Origin: Tetrahymena thermophila SB210
Lineage: Eukaryota; Ciliophora; Oligohymenophorea; Hymenostomatida; Tetrahymenidae
DNA length: 64,000 nt
Assembly: GCF_000189635.1 (NCBI RefSeq)
Contig: NW_002476185.1
Location: forward strand, 124,001-188,000
Direction: 5' to 3'
The notes under the pieces were generated by a model. The model saw nothing but the letters and a program-made list of their open reading frames with translations, made no database searches and was not told the origin of the DNA. The translations under genes were made by a program, and so were the position numbers. The number at the start of each line of letters is the position of its first letter. Position 1 is the first letter of the stretch. Shown here piece by piece: positions 23,804-37,229 of the stretch.

Positions 23804-26277
23804 ATTAAATATAAAAAATAAATGAGGTTTATCTATAAAAACAAAAATGTATGAATTTTTTGTAGATTTTGTTATTCTAATCTTGTGAAGCTAACCTTCC
23901 AAAGATGTGAATTAGTTAATAACTTACTTTTTACTCTCAATCTTATAAAATTTGTATTAAAAGTTCAAAATTTTTATTATTAAATTATAAAAGTAAATCA
24001 AAAAATTAATACTTAGCTTATTCTTATATCTGTAACTAAGTATATTCTGGATATAAAATAAAAAATATTGCCATAATATCGTAAATGCTAATAAATTTTT
24101 GATTTTCATACTTTAAGCTTTTTAATAGGATTAAAAACTACTAAAAATATATTGAAATAACCTTTTATAATATTGTAATATCTTCAAAATTATTTATTTA
24201 CTTTAGCAAATTGAGTTAAATGGAATATTTTAAAGATTTGGTCTTACTTAAAATATATGATTAATACATAGATTATATTTTTAAACTTGCAAATTTAAAT
24301 ATAGTGAGAAAAATGAGAATATTTAAATAAAGTAAGATGATCTACTAACCTTTAGAACAATAAATTCTTATAATTTATCATTTTTTGTTTTAAATATTTA
24401 AAATATTATTATAATATTAAGCGTTTATAAAAATAGTTAAAAATAATAAACACTATCTAAAATTTATATCAGATTATATCCTAAATTTTATATTTATAGA
24501 ATAATTAAATTACTTAAATTTTAGGATAGGATAAAGTAAAATTTTTTAAAATAATTACATTTTAAAAATATATGAGCAAGCAAGCATTTTTTCGAAGTTA
24601 ATACTTCCTAATATAAAGTTCTTAAATAATAAATCAGAAATAAATTGAGCTATTAACAAAAATGTAAAATATAAAATAGATATTTTATAAAGAGATATAA
24701 AGTTAATATTAGTTTAATAAAAAATAAACACATTATTTAAAATCACTAATTCTTAATATAAAAATATTTCTTAATTATTAAAAATAAGATTGTTTAAAAT
24801 TTAAATAATTTATTTTAATTTAAATATTTTAAAAAGATCTTCTATTTATATGAAATGCAAGAGTTGGAACTTTAACTTGTTTAATTAATTAAATTGATAA
24901 CAAATGCTTATTACAAAAATATTGTCCTTATTATTTATAATATGTAAATTATTATTAGATTTATCTATTTTATGAAAAAATGCAATTTTTTAAAAAATAG
25001 TAATTAAATATTTAAATAATCTTTTGTTTAGTAATTTATCAAAAAAGTACAATTATTTATAAAAAATAAAGAGTATATCACAATTTATGATTCGATTTTT
25101 ACATTATTAATTCAATTATCTAAAATGACTATTTTCTTTTTCTTCTTTCTAATATTTATTCTTAACATTTATCATTTAGTTTTATTAAAAACTGTAAAAA
25201 TCCCATTAATTTTATATTTAGGATTTTACATTTATTTTATAATTTTCTTTAATGAATTGTTTAATTTTTCTTCAAGAATTCATAAAAATTTTTGAAATTC
25301 TACTTTTATTTCAATTGGTTTTTAGCTATAAACAAATAATAATTAATCCAATAATTTTAATATAATATTATCAAATATATTCACTAGTTGATTTTACAAA
25401 TACCATTTATTGGCTATTTATCTTTTTAGATTTTTTAGAGACTTCAAACCAAAATCATGTATTTTATGTTATTTTCAAACAGCCCATTTTTCTTAAATAC
25501 ATAGATGGTAAATAATATTTATTAATTTATTTTCATTAAAAAATATTAAATATTTTTCACTTTTTATATGATTAAATTTAATAGAATTAATAAAGTATTC
25601 TTTAAAATTATTTTGGATTATATTAAACTATTAATTTAAATTCAATTGAGCTATTAATTTTTTTGTTTATTTATTATTTTAAAAAGTCATTTATTTATCT
25701 TCTATAATTATATAAATTACACGATATGCATCATGCTTTGTTTTTATATAGAATAATATTTTGCAATTCAAAAAAATTAACATTTTTTACATTTAATAAA
25801 TTATTGATTTAAATTATTTTAAATTTAATAAATAACAGTTTTTTAATTTATTTAATTTTAGCTATCTTTATTTTTTATGTCTAAACAATTTATCATCAGT
25901 AACTCTCTTAAGTTTATTTTTTACATATAATCCAATCATCATTATCTCCTACTTATGTTATATAAATTTTTTTAAAAATTATGTGAAGTGGTCTTTCGAT
26001 GATATTTAAGATATTTAAATGAAATTTTTGATTCGAAAATAAAAAGCATCATAGCATTTTTTATAATTACTGGCATATAATTTATATCAGTATTATGAAA
26101 ATTGCTAATAAGAAAACTGAATAAATGAGAGTGATTTCAACTTAATAATAAGGATTTTAGATTTTTAATTATATACCCAAAACAAATAGTTGAAAACAAA
26201 CTAAAGATTTTGTTTGTGTTTAATTGAATTTTGAAAAAATTAAACTTATTTGACAAATAGCAATTAAAATTATTATA
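23804..26277. other. intergenic, no gene seen
   Basis: About 2.5 kb between divergently transcribed genes (the kinase-TPR gene to the left and the large membrane-protein gene to the right), so it should contain both promoters. The sequence is extremely A+T rich with long A and T runs. No codon-biased frame, LRR remnant or RNA gene was recognised on either strand. Confidence 0.5.
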
Positions 26278-29200
26278 ATGAAGAAGTTAGTAAAATATTC
26301 AAGGAATTTAGATGTTTTTGGAAGAAACATTGAGCTCACATTAAAGCAGAAGAAGACACATAAAACATTTTTTGGGACACTTTTGACAATTTGTGTAGTT
26401 ATAGCTACATTTTTAGGTTCCAGATAGATAGGTTCAGATTTTTTAGTAAGATAGAATCCAGATATGCTTTATACAGAGTTATTTTTTGATGGCGAAAAGG
26501 ATATCTACTAGTAATGGGATGAGTTATAAATGATATTTTCAATAGAAGACTCAACCTCGTCATCTCTTTTGAATGGATAGCAACTTGTTTAAAGTGGATA
26601 GATTTAAATTAATGTTTAATATATCTAAATTAATTTTTAGCATTAGTAGAGCTTGCAAATTAAATGGATAAATAATGGAATGGCTTTTATTATATTAGAC
26701 TAAAATTTGAGTTAAATGGTCAATTTTTAAAGTATTTTAATTTAAATCAAAGGTTAGAGTTTGAGTTAATATTAAATTACAGCAAATTTCAAGCAATTTT
26801 TATTTAGACCTGATATTTATGATCATCCTTTTATTTTTTCATTTAGAAAAGATGTTTTATCATTAAATAATATTGGGTTAGAAATTTTGTTTGCATTCAC
26901 AACTGTAAATACTGACAGAGGACTAGTTTAAGAATCTTATTAGCAGCAATATCAATTATTATACTAATAAAGCTAATTAGTTTAGCCACTATAGACAGAT
27001 TAATCTAATGTTTCAAATTTAATCATTACTTTAAGTAATGTAGAGAAGTATTACAATAGAAAATACCTCAAAGTATAGAGTATATTAGCAATCATTGGAG
27101 GATTACTTAAATCGCTATTAGTTGTAGGAAGGTTTATATCTAAACCCATAGTTAAGCTTTCACTTAGAAGCAAATTATTAAATGAGTTATTTAATTTTGC
27201 AGAACTACAATCTTTTTAGTAAAATAACGGATCAGGTAAACAGCAGTAATAAATTACTGACATAAATTAAGCAAATTAAAATGTAAATTATAAAGTAATG
27301 ACTTAAAATAATGTTACAAATGAAAATTAACTAAAAATTGATCTTGATAAACTAGCAAACAGCAGCAATATATAAAAAAAAGCAAAATTATATAGCATTG
27401 AAAATTAAAATGTAGAAAAATCTTAATTTTCAAGGTAAGAAAGATAGAATTTTGATATTGATAAATAAACCGAATAACAATAATAAGCACTAAATTAGGC
27501 AAAATAAAATGTATTCTAAGAACTTCAAAATAGTATAGAGAAAAAATTTATGAAAAAGGATACAGCAGAATACAAAAAATCATTGTTTACTAAAAGGTTT
27601 ACTTTGCCAGAAAAAATTTCAAAGCTTTTCAAGCAAAGAAAATCTGTAAAAACTTAAGATATAGCAAATACTGATTCAGAAAATAACTCAATAAAATTTA
27701 ATAAAAAAGACCTGTTTAAAAAGACACAGACCATAATGGAATAAAATGATTAATAGGTAAATAATAATGATATTAATTTTATTCATATTGAACCTTTAGA
27801 TAAAGAAGACTAGAAAAGCAAAATAAATTAATTATAAAACTAGCAAACATTATAAACTGACAGAATAATAAATATTTAAACAACAACAAATGAAGATATA
27901 AATTAAGAATAAAAACCCATTTTAGAAAGTTCGATAATGCTGAACAAAATAAATAACAAAGAGATAAATCGTAATAAAAACATTTTTTAAATTTAAGATA
28001 ATTAACTCTCAAATTTGACAAAACTGAAAAATGATTAAGATAAATAAAAATTAACTTTTTTTACTCAACAAAATACAGAAAAAGATAATAACTATGAAAA
28101 ATTTGATGAATTTAAATCATTTGAATCACACATAAACCAAATTAGATAACATAATAAAGAAGAAATTTAAAAAAATATTTAATAAAATAAACCAATATAT
28201 TAGGATTAATAGAGCTAATTAAGCGAAAATGATAGAGACATTATTCCTAATGAACCTATTTAACATTATGTGAATTTAGTTATTAAATCGCAAGCATCAG
28301 ATATAAAAACAAAGTAGCAATTAGCTAGTAAAGAGGAAATAAAATTTCATGAAGAGAAGGAAAAATAAAAGCAAATAAGTGAATAAGAAATTAGCTTAAA
28401 TGTAGAAAAATAAAATTTAAATGAATAAAAAGATTAAGAATTAAATAAAAATGGGTCTGGTAAAACTCAATTTTAGTAAAAAATATCTGGCTTTTCATAG
28501 AAAGACTCAGATGAGATGTTTGTTTCCTATAAGAGGACAGATACTTAATTTGTAGCAAGCTTAATATAGGAGCGTGCAAAGTAGAAAACAATTTTTAAAT
28601 CTTAAAACGACAGTGAAGGTAACGTAATGAACTCGAATAGCTCGAAAATAAAAAACATGGATAAAAATAACACAACTGGGGATTTAAACGAAGTTGGGAA
28701 GAGTTAATTTAGTGAGAGTAAAAAGAGACTATCTATAAAAGAAATGAAAAAATTTAACAAAATGATAGAACAGAAATAAACAAACTCTCTCAAGCTAGGC
28801 TTTTTTGATTACATAAAATATTTTCTTTTTAAGAAAGACAAAAAGAAAAAGTAAATAAAATACTGCATGAAAAAAGTTGTCTAAAGACTGGATATAGTTT
28901 ATATACTAAATAAACTAGTAGAAATAGATAAACTAAAAATGCTTCTTTTAGATCACAACTAAAGAGAATTGTTTGAGTTTCTTCCTAGACCAGTAGTTTT
29001 ACAAAAGGAGAATGAAGATATTAATGAAATTAATGATAAATTTAATATTTAAGAAGCATGGAGTTTGCTTTAAGAAGAGAAAAGTACTATTGATAAGGCT
29101 ACTAATGCATGCATTTCTTATAAGATTATGACTCAAAAGAAGAAGAAAAATGTTTTAGATAGCAGACTTCTAGAGATGTTAGATATGAATATCAAACATG

Positions 29201-30528
29201 TATTTAACTAAACATATATACCTAATGAAATGATTGAAGAAAAAAGAGGTCTAAGCTTAAATGAAGCAAATCTTAACAATAGATAGAATTAGCTATTCAA
29301 TGGCGTAGATAGCAAAAATTTAAATAAACTAGCAAGCAGTTAAAGTAATCATTAAATGCCTAAGCTAAGCAAGGGAGCTTCTAATAAATCTCAAAAATCA
29401 AATGGCAAAAAAAAATTTTTTTTAAATCAGTAACAAAAAACAACAGAAGATATATTTAATACATATTATGATAAAACTTTAGAAGAAAATAATAACTTAT
29501 ATATAGATGGCTTAAGTGTAAATTTAATTAAAAAGTATTCACAACAATCAAACGATAGAAATAATAGAATGATAGATTTAATGGCTTTATAAAATCATCC
29601 AAAAAATAATTAAATGTATAGATATTCTCCAGAAAGAGTTCACTAAATTAAACTAAACACTCCAGACATTCATTCTGATTAGCTATCAGTTTAAAGTAAC
29701 TAAGCCCACAAAATACCTTATAATAATCCAGAAACGTAACAAATAAATAGATTATACAAATCAAAATATGAGCCAAAGCAATATATGATTTAAATTCCTC
29801 CTAATATTAGAAGCTAAAGCTAAAACCAAAGTTCCGTAAAAAAAAAACAAAACAGTCTGGCTACTAACGATAAAAAAGTATCCTTTTTCTTTAACGAAAA
29901 AGATTAGCATTAAGATTAATATAATATGCACTAAAAAGATGCTAATTTTAATAATCAAAATATTATCAATTTTAGTAAATCAGAAAAGTAATCAAATTAA
30001 AACTCTCCTTAACTTAATACAATAATTTTAGAAAACAACTCTTTTCAATCTGACTCTGTTCCTAACGAAGAAAATTAACAATTTAAGAAATAAAATCTTT
30101 CTGGAAGTCCAGCTGCAATAAATTTAATAGGTTATTCTTTAAAAAGATCTAATACTTTACAAGAGCATGATTAGCATTTATTAAACAATACAATAAACTA
30201 AAATTCTCCATAGCAAATGTTAAACTCTTAGTAAAACTAAAATTAAACAGATTCAGATGAAATAAACAATATATTAATAACAGAGGTAAGTAATGAATAA
30301 AAGGAATCAGGAAACGTTTATAAAAAAATGCAATCTAAACAGATAGATAGCAACTAATCCCTATTCAGATAAAAGAAAAATACGATCCAATCTAAAAGCT
30401 ATGATATTTCAATATCAGATAATATGCAGAGTAGTTTAAGATCTGAGATAACTAATAACGTTATAAAAGATAATATGAGCTAAAAATTATTAAAAAATGC
30501 AAAAATCATTAATGAGTATAAACAATGA
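26278..30528 (+). CDS. large two-TM Q/N-rich membrane protein (1416 aa)
   Basis: One uninterrupted frame of 1416 codons using TAA/TAG for Gln, ATG 26278, TGA 30526-30528. The N-terminus reads VKYSRNLDVFGRNIELTLKQ, then TM1 at residues ~31-47 (FFGTLLTICVVIATFLG). A ~220-residue globular part follows (FRPDIYDHPFIFSFRKDVL), then TM2 at ~270-290 (ILAIIGGLLKSLLVVGRFI). Both helices are near the N-terminus, so the middle part is probably extracytosolic and the >1100-residue tail cytosolic. The tail is Q/N/K/S-rich with a more ordered island at ~835-1000 (SLKLGFFDYIKYFLF, RRLDI-like helices, AWSLLQEEKSTIDKATNAC). The layout is, from memory, like a family of putative transmembrane proteins expanded in Tetrahymena; function unknown. 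I recognise no channel pore, receptor or enzyme motif. The absence of introns over 4.2 kb is notable beside its intron-rich neighbours. Confidence 0.9.
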
Positions 30529-31122
30529 ACTTAATTAAATATAAAAACTACGTGAATTGACTATTTTAAATATAAACTAAAATGAATCTAAGTTACTTAA
30601 GTTTATTGATATAATAAGTATTTTATTTACTTCTTTTTTATTTTCTCCACTTATTGTAATACTAAAAATATAAAAATGTTTGTATGTATTAAATATTAGT
30701 TAATACAATAAATATCAAATTAAAACATGAAGAAATTATAAAAAAAATATCTTCAAATTCAGCCAATCCTAATTAAGGATCGATCCTCAAATTATAGCTT
30801 AAGATTTTAAATTAAAAAATAAAAATATGGTTTTTTTTATGTTAAATTAAATATTTAAAATTATTGAAATAATGATTTGAATTAATCAAATTCTTTTATT
30901 TATTAAATACTGTAAAGGTTCATATATTAAGGCCGGTTTTTAAAAATTTGAAAATGTGGTTTAATTAGCCTTTAAATTTTTGAATAAAATAAAAAAAGGA
31001 GTAAGTCTACTTACTTAAAATATGAATATTTATAGTATAATATTTGAATTATCTTTATTTTATACTTTAACTTTTATTTTACAAAATAACACTTAATTTA
31101 AATAAAACAAATTTTTGAAGTT
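30529..31122. other. intergenic, convergent genes
   Basis: About 590 nt between the facing stops of the 1416-aa gene (+) and the 418-aa gene (-). A+T-rich, no gene seen. Confidence 0.5.
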
Positions 31123-32423
31123 TCATAGTTATTGATTATCATCTATCTTATTAGATATAAATGCCTTATTATATTTTTATTATTGTTATTATTACTTATA
31201 TTCCTCATATTTATACTTTAAGTACTCCCAATCATTTATTTGACCTTTTTTTCTACGAAATCTTTTTTTCTTAGCTAAAAGTTTACTATCATAAAATTTT
31301 TCTATAAAATCCATACTTCTCACAGAATACTCTAATTGATCCTTTAAATACTCAATATCAGAATCTCCTTCTGGATTCATTTATTAAGATCGTTATTATA
31401 GCAGTGAGCTTATTGCAGAGGGTTCTACTTCAATAATCTTTATCTCTAAGCTTACCAAATCTGGATAAGGAAGATATCCAAGATTATTAAATAAGCTTTA
31501 TTACATTTTAAATATGTATGGATATTTATTTAACAAATCATGCTTAATAGGCAATCTTTAAAACAAAACTCTACATGTTAACTAATATTCATCTAACGTA
31601 TGTAAAACAGCTTAATTTTCTATATAACATTCTAACTCATTATTATTGCTTGTGACCTATTAAGATACTTATTTTTAATTAGAAAACCACATCATTTTTT
31701 ATCTTTATATATTTAAATTAGTGGCATTATCTAAATACTCAAATGCACCATTTCTTATAATAATTTATTATGAGCCTTATTCATCAGCACCAAGTAAGCA
31801 TGATAGACCTTTAGATATACCAATTCTAGTTGTTTCATATTAACAAGTTTCCTAATTGAACTCAATAATATTATACTAAAAAAATTCTACTTTACAAATT
31901 TGTTACTCTATAGTTTAGTATATCAATTATAAAAGCTCATTTTTATACATACCCTCTTATTCTAAATATTATTCAAGCAGTTTTTTCTATGTCAGGAAAC
32001 TATAATATTATTTTACAAACTATATTAGCTTTTAGCCTTAATTATACCAATCAATTAAATTTTATCCAAATAGATATTCTGATTAATTTGAGCCATGTAA
32101 GATTAAACTTTCTGCCAATCCTTTATAATCCTAAAGGCTAGACTTCGGTTTTTCAAAACTAGCTTCAATAAAAGTTTGTTTTAAAGATTCTTCTTGAATT
32201 GAAAAACTTTAAGGCTTCCAAATACGAATGTTATTTATATGTCGATATATGTTATTATGATGGAATTTTCTACAAATATTTAAGCAAGATAGCTGCCTTA
32301 AGCATAGTACAATATCTCCATGCAGATAAAATGTATTTTGAAATGATGGCTAAATAGTTAACGAAGCAATTTATAATTATTTTTCTTTCAAACTTAATTA
32401 ATTATTCTTGCTTTTTTTTTCAT
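31123..32423 (-). CDS. unrecognised 418-aa protein
   Basis: Minus strand. Exon 1 is 32423-32394 (MKKKARIINQ), the intron is 32393-32350 (GTTTGA...TTTAG, 44 nt), and exon 2 is 32349-31123. Exon 2 is open for 1.2 kb but has no suitable ATG near its start. The 30-nt first exon supplies one and joins in frame. The N-terminal part has HGDIVLCLRQLSCLNICRKF, amphipathic and rich in Leu/Cys, which could be a short F-box-like helical motif, but I would not assign it. Further on come GISKGLSCLLGADEQGS and YPYIFKMQQSLFNNLGYLPY. The C-terminus is basic and Q-rich (KLLAKKKRFRRKKGQINDW and a poly-Q run from TAA/TAG codons). No TM segment or signal peptide. A real gene of unknown function. Confidence 0.8.
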
Positions 32424-32785
32424 TATTGCTCTAATTTTCCTATATATTTAATGTGTCTTAGTTATTATTTAAGTTTTCTACTTCCATTTATCTTTTATTA
32501 CCTACTTTTCTTAAGTTTTGTGTTATAGATTTTTTAATAATAAATATACTCAGATAGAAAAAATAAGGAAGAAATTTGGAAGAAAATCTATACTCTTAAG
32601 TAAATCTGAGGTGAATAAGATTCTAGTTTAAAATCAGTAAAATTAGATTATAATTTTTTAACAAATTAAATAATAAAAACTTTAATCTTCTTTAGCTCAA
32701 ATTAATATTTTGGTTTTCAAATATTATTTTTTTTCAATTACTTTTTAAAAATAAATAAAATTCTAAAAACTTTTATTTTCATTTA
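32424..32785. other. intergenic, no gene seen
   Basis: Upstream region of the 418-aa gene, presumably its promoter. A+T-rich, no other feature recognised. Confidence 0.45.
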
Positions 32786-33262
32786 TAAATTTAATATTTA
32801 AAAAATAAAATAAAGAAAAATTAAATGATTTTATTATTTAACGTAAAAAAAATAAAATAAACAAAATTTCTAATTTTATAATTTAATGCCAAAATAAATA
32901 AAAAGTAGATTATCGATTTTATTGATTACTTATTTATTTGTTCAATTTAATATTTAATAAATAAAATAAAGAAAAATTAAATGATTTTTTTATTAAATAC
33001 AAAATAAAATAAAGAAAATAAATTTCTAATTTTATAATTTAATGCCAAAATAAATAAAAAGTAGATGGATTATAGATTTTATTTATTACTTATTTATTTG
33101 TTCAATTTAATATATAAAAAATAAAATAAAGAAAAATTAAATGATTTTATTATTTAATACAAAAATAAAATAAACAAAATAAATTTCTAATTTTATAATT
33201 TAATGCCAAAATAAATAAAAAGTAGAACGATTGTAGATTTTATTTATGACTTATTTATTTTT
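32786..33262. repeat. tandem repeat, three copies of about 160 bp
   Basis: A diverged unit occurs three times in a row. The marker TAATGCCAAAATAAATAAAA starts at 32884, about 33040 and about 33201, giving periods near 156 and 161. Each unit also contains ATAAAATAAAGAAAAATTAA upstream of the marker and ATTTTATTTATTACTTATTT downstream of it. The copies differ by small indels and substitutions. The stretch has no coding potential and lies between the 418-aa gene (upstream, minus) and the ceramidase gene (plus), where both promoters should be. Confidence 0.85.
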
Positions 33263-33779
33263 CATTAAATTATCTTTATTTCTTTTTTAATGATTTTTAA
33301 CATAAATTGAAATAGTATTAATTTTTAAATTATGAATTAAAAGTAAGATTATTGATTTTTTTTAGTGGTAATGTCTGTTTATTAATATGTTAAATGTATC
33401 GTCATTTACAGCTTTTAGAGTATTTATGTGGTCATATAATTTAATTAGAGAAGAATTTTTGAACATTATTTGTAATTTTGATCATTAGAAACATGCCTAA
33501 GCAGATTACATAATTTTAATTTATACCAAAAAGCAAACCAGGATAAGAACTTTGGATTATATGAAGCACCAAATTCAATCTTTTTTATAATAAGATAATT
33601 AATAATATCTGGATTTATTCAATTCTTTTATTATTTTATGATTCTTTAAATAAAATTCAAAGTTATAAAAAAAATTAGTTAGGTATTTTGCATGATTTAA
33701 AATTTCTAAAGAAAATTAATTAAATAATAATTTAATTTCTTAAACAAGCAAAAAGAAAACAAAATTTTGAGATTTAACA
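33263..33779. other. upstream region of ceramidase gene
   Basis: About 520 nt without a coding frame. It ends with an A-rich leader before the ceramidase ATG. No promoter element could be named. Confidence 0.4.
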
Positions 33780-35100
33780 ATGAAATTAACACTCTTGTTC
33801 ATAGGATTGTTTTTGGGCTTAAGCTCAGCAATTATGATTCCTCATCCAGGACCTCTCCATTTCCACAATCCTCCTAGATATTAAGTCGATATCGATGCTC
33901 CTCCAAAAGTTTAATGGGCTCCTATAATGAATGATTTCAAAGAACCTCTCTCTATATTTATTGCTGAGTTTGAACATTTACTTCCAATTCCAAAGTGGAT
34001 TTTTAATGCTGTTGGTGTTTATGGAAAGACAATCTTTAAATATTAAAAGTATGTCAAGTAAGTTGAAGCCATAGCTGAATTAACTGGTCTTCCATTCAAT
34101 ACTTTATTTACTTTGAATTTCATGTATGAGCTTGCCTCATGGAAAGCTTGCACTGGTGTTGTTGTAAGAAATAATAATGGAACTATTTATCATGGAAGAA
34201 ATTTAGACTTTGAATTTTTCAGGTAATTAGAAATTAAATAAAAGTATTTTTAAAACCTTTAAGAAAATCAAAAATATATTTTATGATCGATCAATCATAA
34301 AGAACAAAGTCGACATAATTAATTTTTTTATTATTATTTTTTTTAAATATAAATTTTACATAATTTTAATATAAGAACAATTTATGTTTCTTCAAAATTT
34401 ATTTTTCTTTAAATTAATAAATTTTATTTTTTATAAAATAGATACTTTTCCAATTTAACTATGACTATTGATTATTATAGAAATAATCAACATATATTCA
34501 GTGTAGATGGTCTTGCTGGAGCTATATTTTTCCACTCCGGAGTTAAGCCTGGAAAGTTCGGATTAACTTAAACCACAAGAAACTCTAAGTCTTTATTCAC
34601 TAATCTTCAAGCTATTGCTAAAGGAAACTTCCCTTCAGTTTGGCTTATCAAGGAGACCTTAGAAACTGAAGACTCTTTTGAAGGTAAATTTACAATAAAA
34701 AGACAAAAATAAAAATAAATATTAAATTAAATTAGGCGCTGTTTAAAAATTAAATACCACTGCTATCGCATGTCCTATATACTATATGGTCAGTGGTCCT
34801 GGAATTAACGATGGTGTTGTAATTGAAAGAAACTATGATTCAATTCACGGATTCTACTAATTAAATGAAACTACTTCATTTTTAGTTTAAACAAATTATG
34901 ACAGAGATGTCCCTGATCCATGGTATGACAGAAGAAGAATTCCTGCTCAAGAAAGACTTGAAAAATTAAATGGAAATATCAACGAAACAATTTTAATGGA
35001 AGATATTATGATGAAATATCCCACTCTAAATGTTGCAACCATCATGTCAACAGTTGTAAATCCTCGCACAGGATACTTCAATACTTCAACTTGGTGGTGA
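33780..35100 (+). CDS. acid ceramidase / NAAA-like amidase, secreted
   Basis: Exons 33780-34222, 34442-34683 and 34736-35100 (introns 219 and 52 nt, GTAA...TAG; both joins keep conserved sequence intact). The product has 349 residues. Residues 1-17 (MKLTLLFIGLFLGLSSA) are a clear signal peptide, fitting entry to the secretory or lysosomal route. This N-terminal-nucleophile family hydrolyses ceramide or N-acylethanolamines to fatty acid plus amine after autocleavage just before the catalytic Cys. That site is ASWKACTGVVVRNNNGT, Cys124. GTIYHGRNLDFEF (Arg140, Asp143) matches the family's GRNLD motif. GLTQTTRNSK and SGPGINDGVVIERN, then DRRRIPAQERLEKL, follow in the expected order. The length is a little shorter than human ASAH1 (~395). 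Family call is strong; substrate preference is not determined. Confidence 0.92.
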
Positions 35101-35734
35101 TCTATTTAATGATATATTAAATTTATATAATAGCTATTTCTAATTGCAGGAATATCTATCATTTATATTTCTTTTAATTTTACATCTCTTTTCTAAAATT
35201 TATAAAAATATACCAAAATTATTTATTGTTTCTAATTAAACCCATTTTAACAATTAAAAATAAATTCTATCTTAAATATAATAAAATTGAATTTAAATAG
35301 CTTAAAATTATCTAGATATATATACCTTGCTTAAATAAATTTTAATTTCTAATTTTAGAAAGAACAATTATAATTATATGAAGGTTGAATTCCTAATTAT
35401 TAATCAATTTATTTTAATTTAATTTTAGAAAAATGATACTGTTAAATTAAAATTATAATTATATAAAAATTGAAGTTATTAATTTTTAAACTTCTAAATG
35501 CTACTTTAATTTTGAAAAATTAATCTTCATTTATTAACTATCGTGTTTTTTTTTTATATCATATGAAAAATAAGATTAATCTTTTGATAAAAAGTTTTAG
35601 ATTCAATCTAAAAAAAAATATAAAGATAAACAATTATAATTTTTTATGATCAAAAAGTATTGAGAATCATTAATTATTTGCTCTTTATTCTTGAAAATTT
35701 AATTATTAATTAAATTAAAATAAAGATATTCGTT
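35101..35734. other. intergenic, convergent genes
   Basis: About 630 nt between facing stops. A+T-rich with short local repeats such as AATTATAATTATAT near 35365 and 35453. No gene seen. Confidence 0.5.
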
Positions 35735-37229
35735 TCAATAGTCAAATTTTAATGTTGTTAATCTTATGGCCTTCTTAAATTTAATATTTAGATCTTGTGA
35801 CACTTCAAAATCTTACTAATTATACCTTGAATATTAAAATTCTTATGTCACTTTGTATAAATAAAATACCTTAATTTTACTTTAAATTAACTATGAGCAC
35901 AATAATTTGATTACATTTTCTAAGAGTAGTACCAAATAATTTAATACCTTAATTGGTAATCAAATTTTATCTTTATTTTTAAATTTATTAAAAATTTTTA
36001 AAAGCTTTATTTGATAAAATATTTTACTTAAGCTGAATCTATAAAATTTTAATATTAGAACAAAATTACATTGTGTTTCCTAATTAGTATATACCTTAAT
36101 CACTAAAAAAGTTACTACTTTAGAATTAAGAAATAAACTTTTTTCAGTAAAATATTTATTGTAATAGTTCAAATTTAAGTTACCATAGCTTAAGAACTAA
36201 TTTTTTAACATTTATACAATATTTTAATGAATTACTTAATTCAATTATTCCAGCATCGCTAATATTATTGTAACTTTTGTTATAAATATTTAATTTTTTT
36301 TCTTTTAATTTTAAAACATTAAAATTATTTACCTTAAATTTAAATTCAATTATTAAAGTTATGTTAAATCTTTAAGTTAATTACTAAAATTAGATATTCC
36401 TATATCTGAAATTTAATTCCATCTAATATTTATAATATATAAAAATAATTATTTTCTTTTTCTAATTAAAAAAAAATAGAAAATATTTGTTATTATTTGA
36501 TTACTTGCTTGTTATAAAAATATATTATAAGTAAATGTAGATTGATTAAAAAAAAAAAAGTTGTTAATTATTACACTTTATTTTAATAGATTTTTGAATA
36601 AATAAATTAATTTAAAAATAAAATATTTTACATCATTAAAATGCTCAAATCAATAACTTTTGGGCATTATTTAAGAGCTGAAGCTATAACAGATATCCCT
36701 TCATCTCCTATCTTTTTATTACTAAACATGATTGATAAGCTATTATAAAAGAATCATTTTTTACTTCAAGTTTAATGTTAAATCTTAAAGCTTTTCACAA
36801 AGTCCAATAGAAACTATCAAATTATTTAAATTTTAGGTGCTGATTTAAACTGTCCTAAAATTTTTAATAAATAATTTAAAGCTTTGGTATATGTTTTGAA
36901 GAGATGGTATTAACTTAAATAAATAAAAAATGGTTATAAAAATTTATTACTTGAAGTTAAAAATCAAAGATTTTAAATTTATAGACTGATTTAGTGCTTG
37001 GCACACACTTGATATATTTTCATTACTTAACTAACTTCGACTTTAACCAATTTTAAAAAATTAATTAATTAAAAAATATGAATTCTTCAAATTTACCTAA
37101 AGGCTAATTAAAGAGAAGTATGGCTCTCTAATGAAGAGCAAATAAACTATTTTTATTAAAAAAAATAACTTAGTATATATTCAAATACAAAGCGAAAATC
37201 AAAACCTAATTTAATTCATTAAACATCAT
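35735..37229 (-). CDS. leucine-rich-repeat protein, intron-rich (LRR gene C)
   Basis: A third minus-strand LRR gene. ATG-ATG at 37229 gives MMFNELNQ, then an intron (GTTTTG...AATAG). Repeat exons read FICSSLESHTSLQLAF, ISSVCQALNQSINLKSLIF, IGLCEKLQDLTLNLK, KKIGDEGISVIASALKQC, ISDIGISNFSNQLKDLTQL, YNNISDAGIIELSNSLKYC, SDQGIYQLGNTMQFCSNI, NQGIKLFGTTLRKCNQII and GIISKILKCHKIQIL. The end is probably KKAIRLTTLKFDY then TGA at 35735-35737. Each repeat follows the 25-30-residue pattern seen in LRR genes A and B, and nearly every one is bounded by GTAAA/AG signals. Splice sites were read by eye, and one frame change near 35.8 kb is not fully explained, so decay of the 3' end is possible. Likely a protein-binding scaffold. 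Confidence 0.65.

Noticed and set aside
24540-26230. Possible gene remnants in the 2.5-kb intergenic stretch
   Set aside because: Frames are open only because TGA is rare in A+T-rich DNA; no codon bias, motif or splice pattern was found.
31192-31380. 62-codon minus frame starting MNPEGDSDIEYL
   Set aside because: It is only the C-terminal piece of the 418-aa gene; the frame continues far upstream when TAA/TAG are read as Gln.
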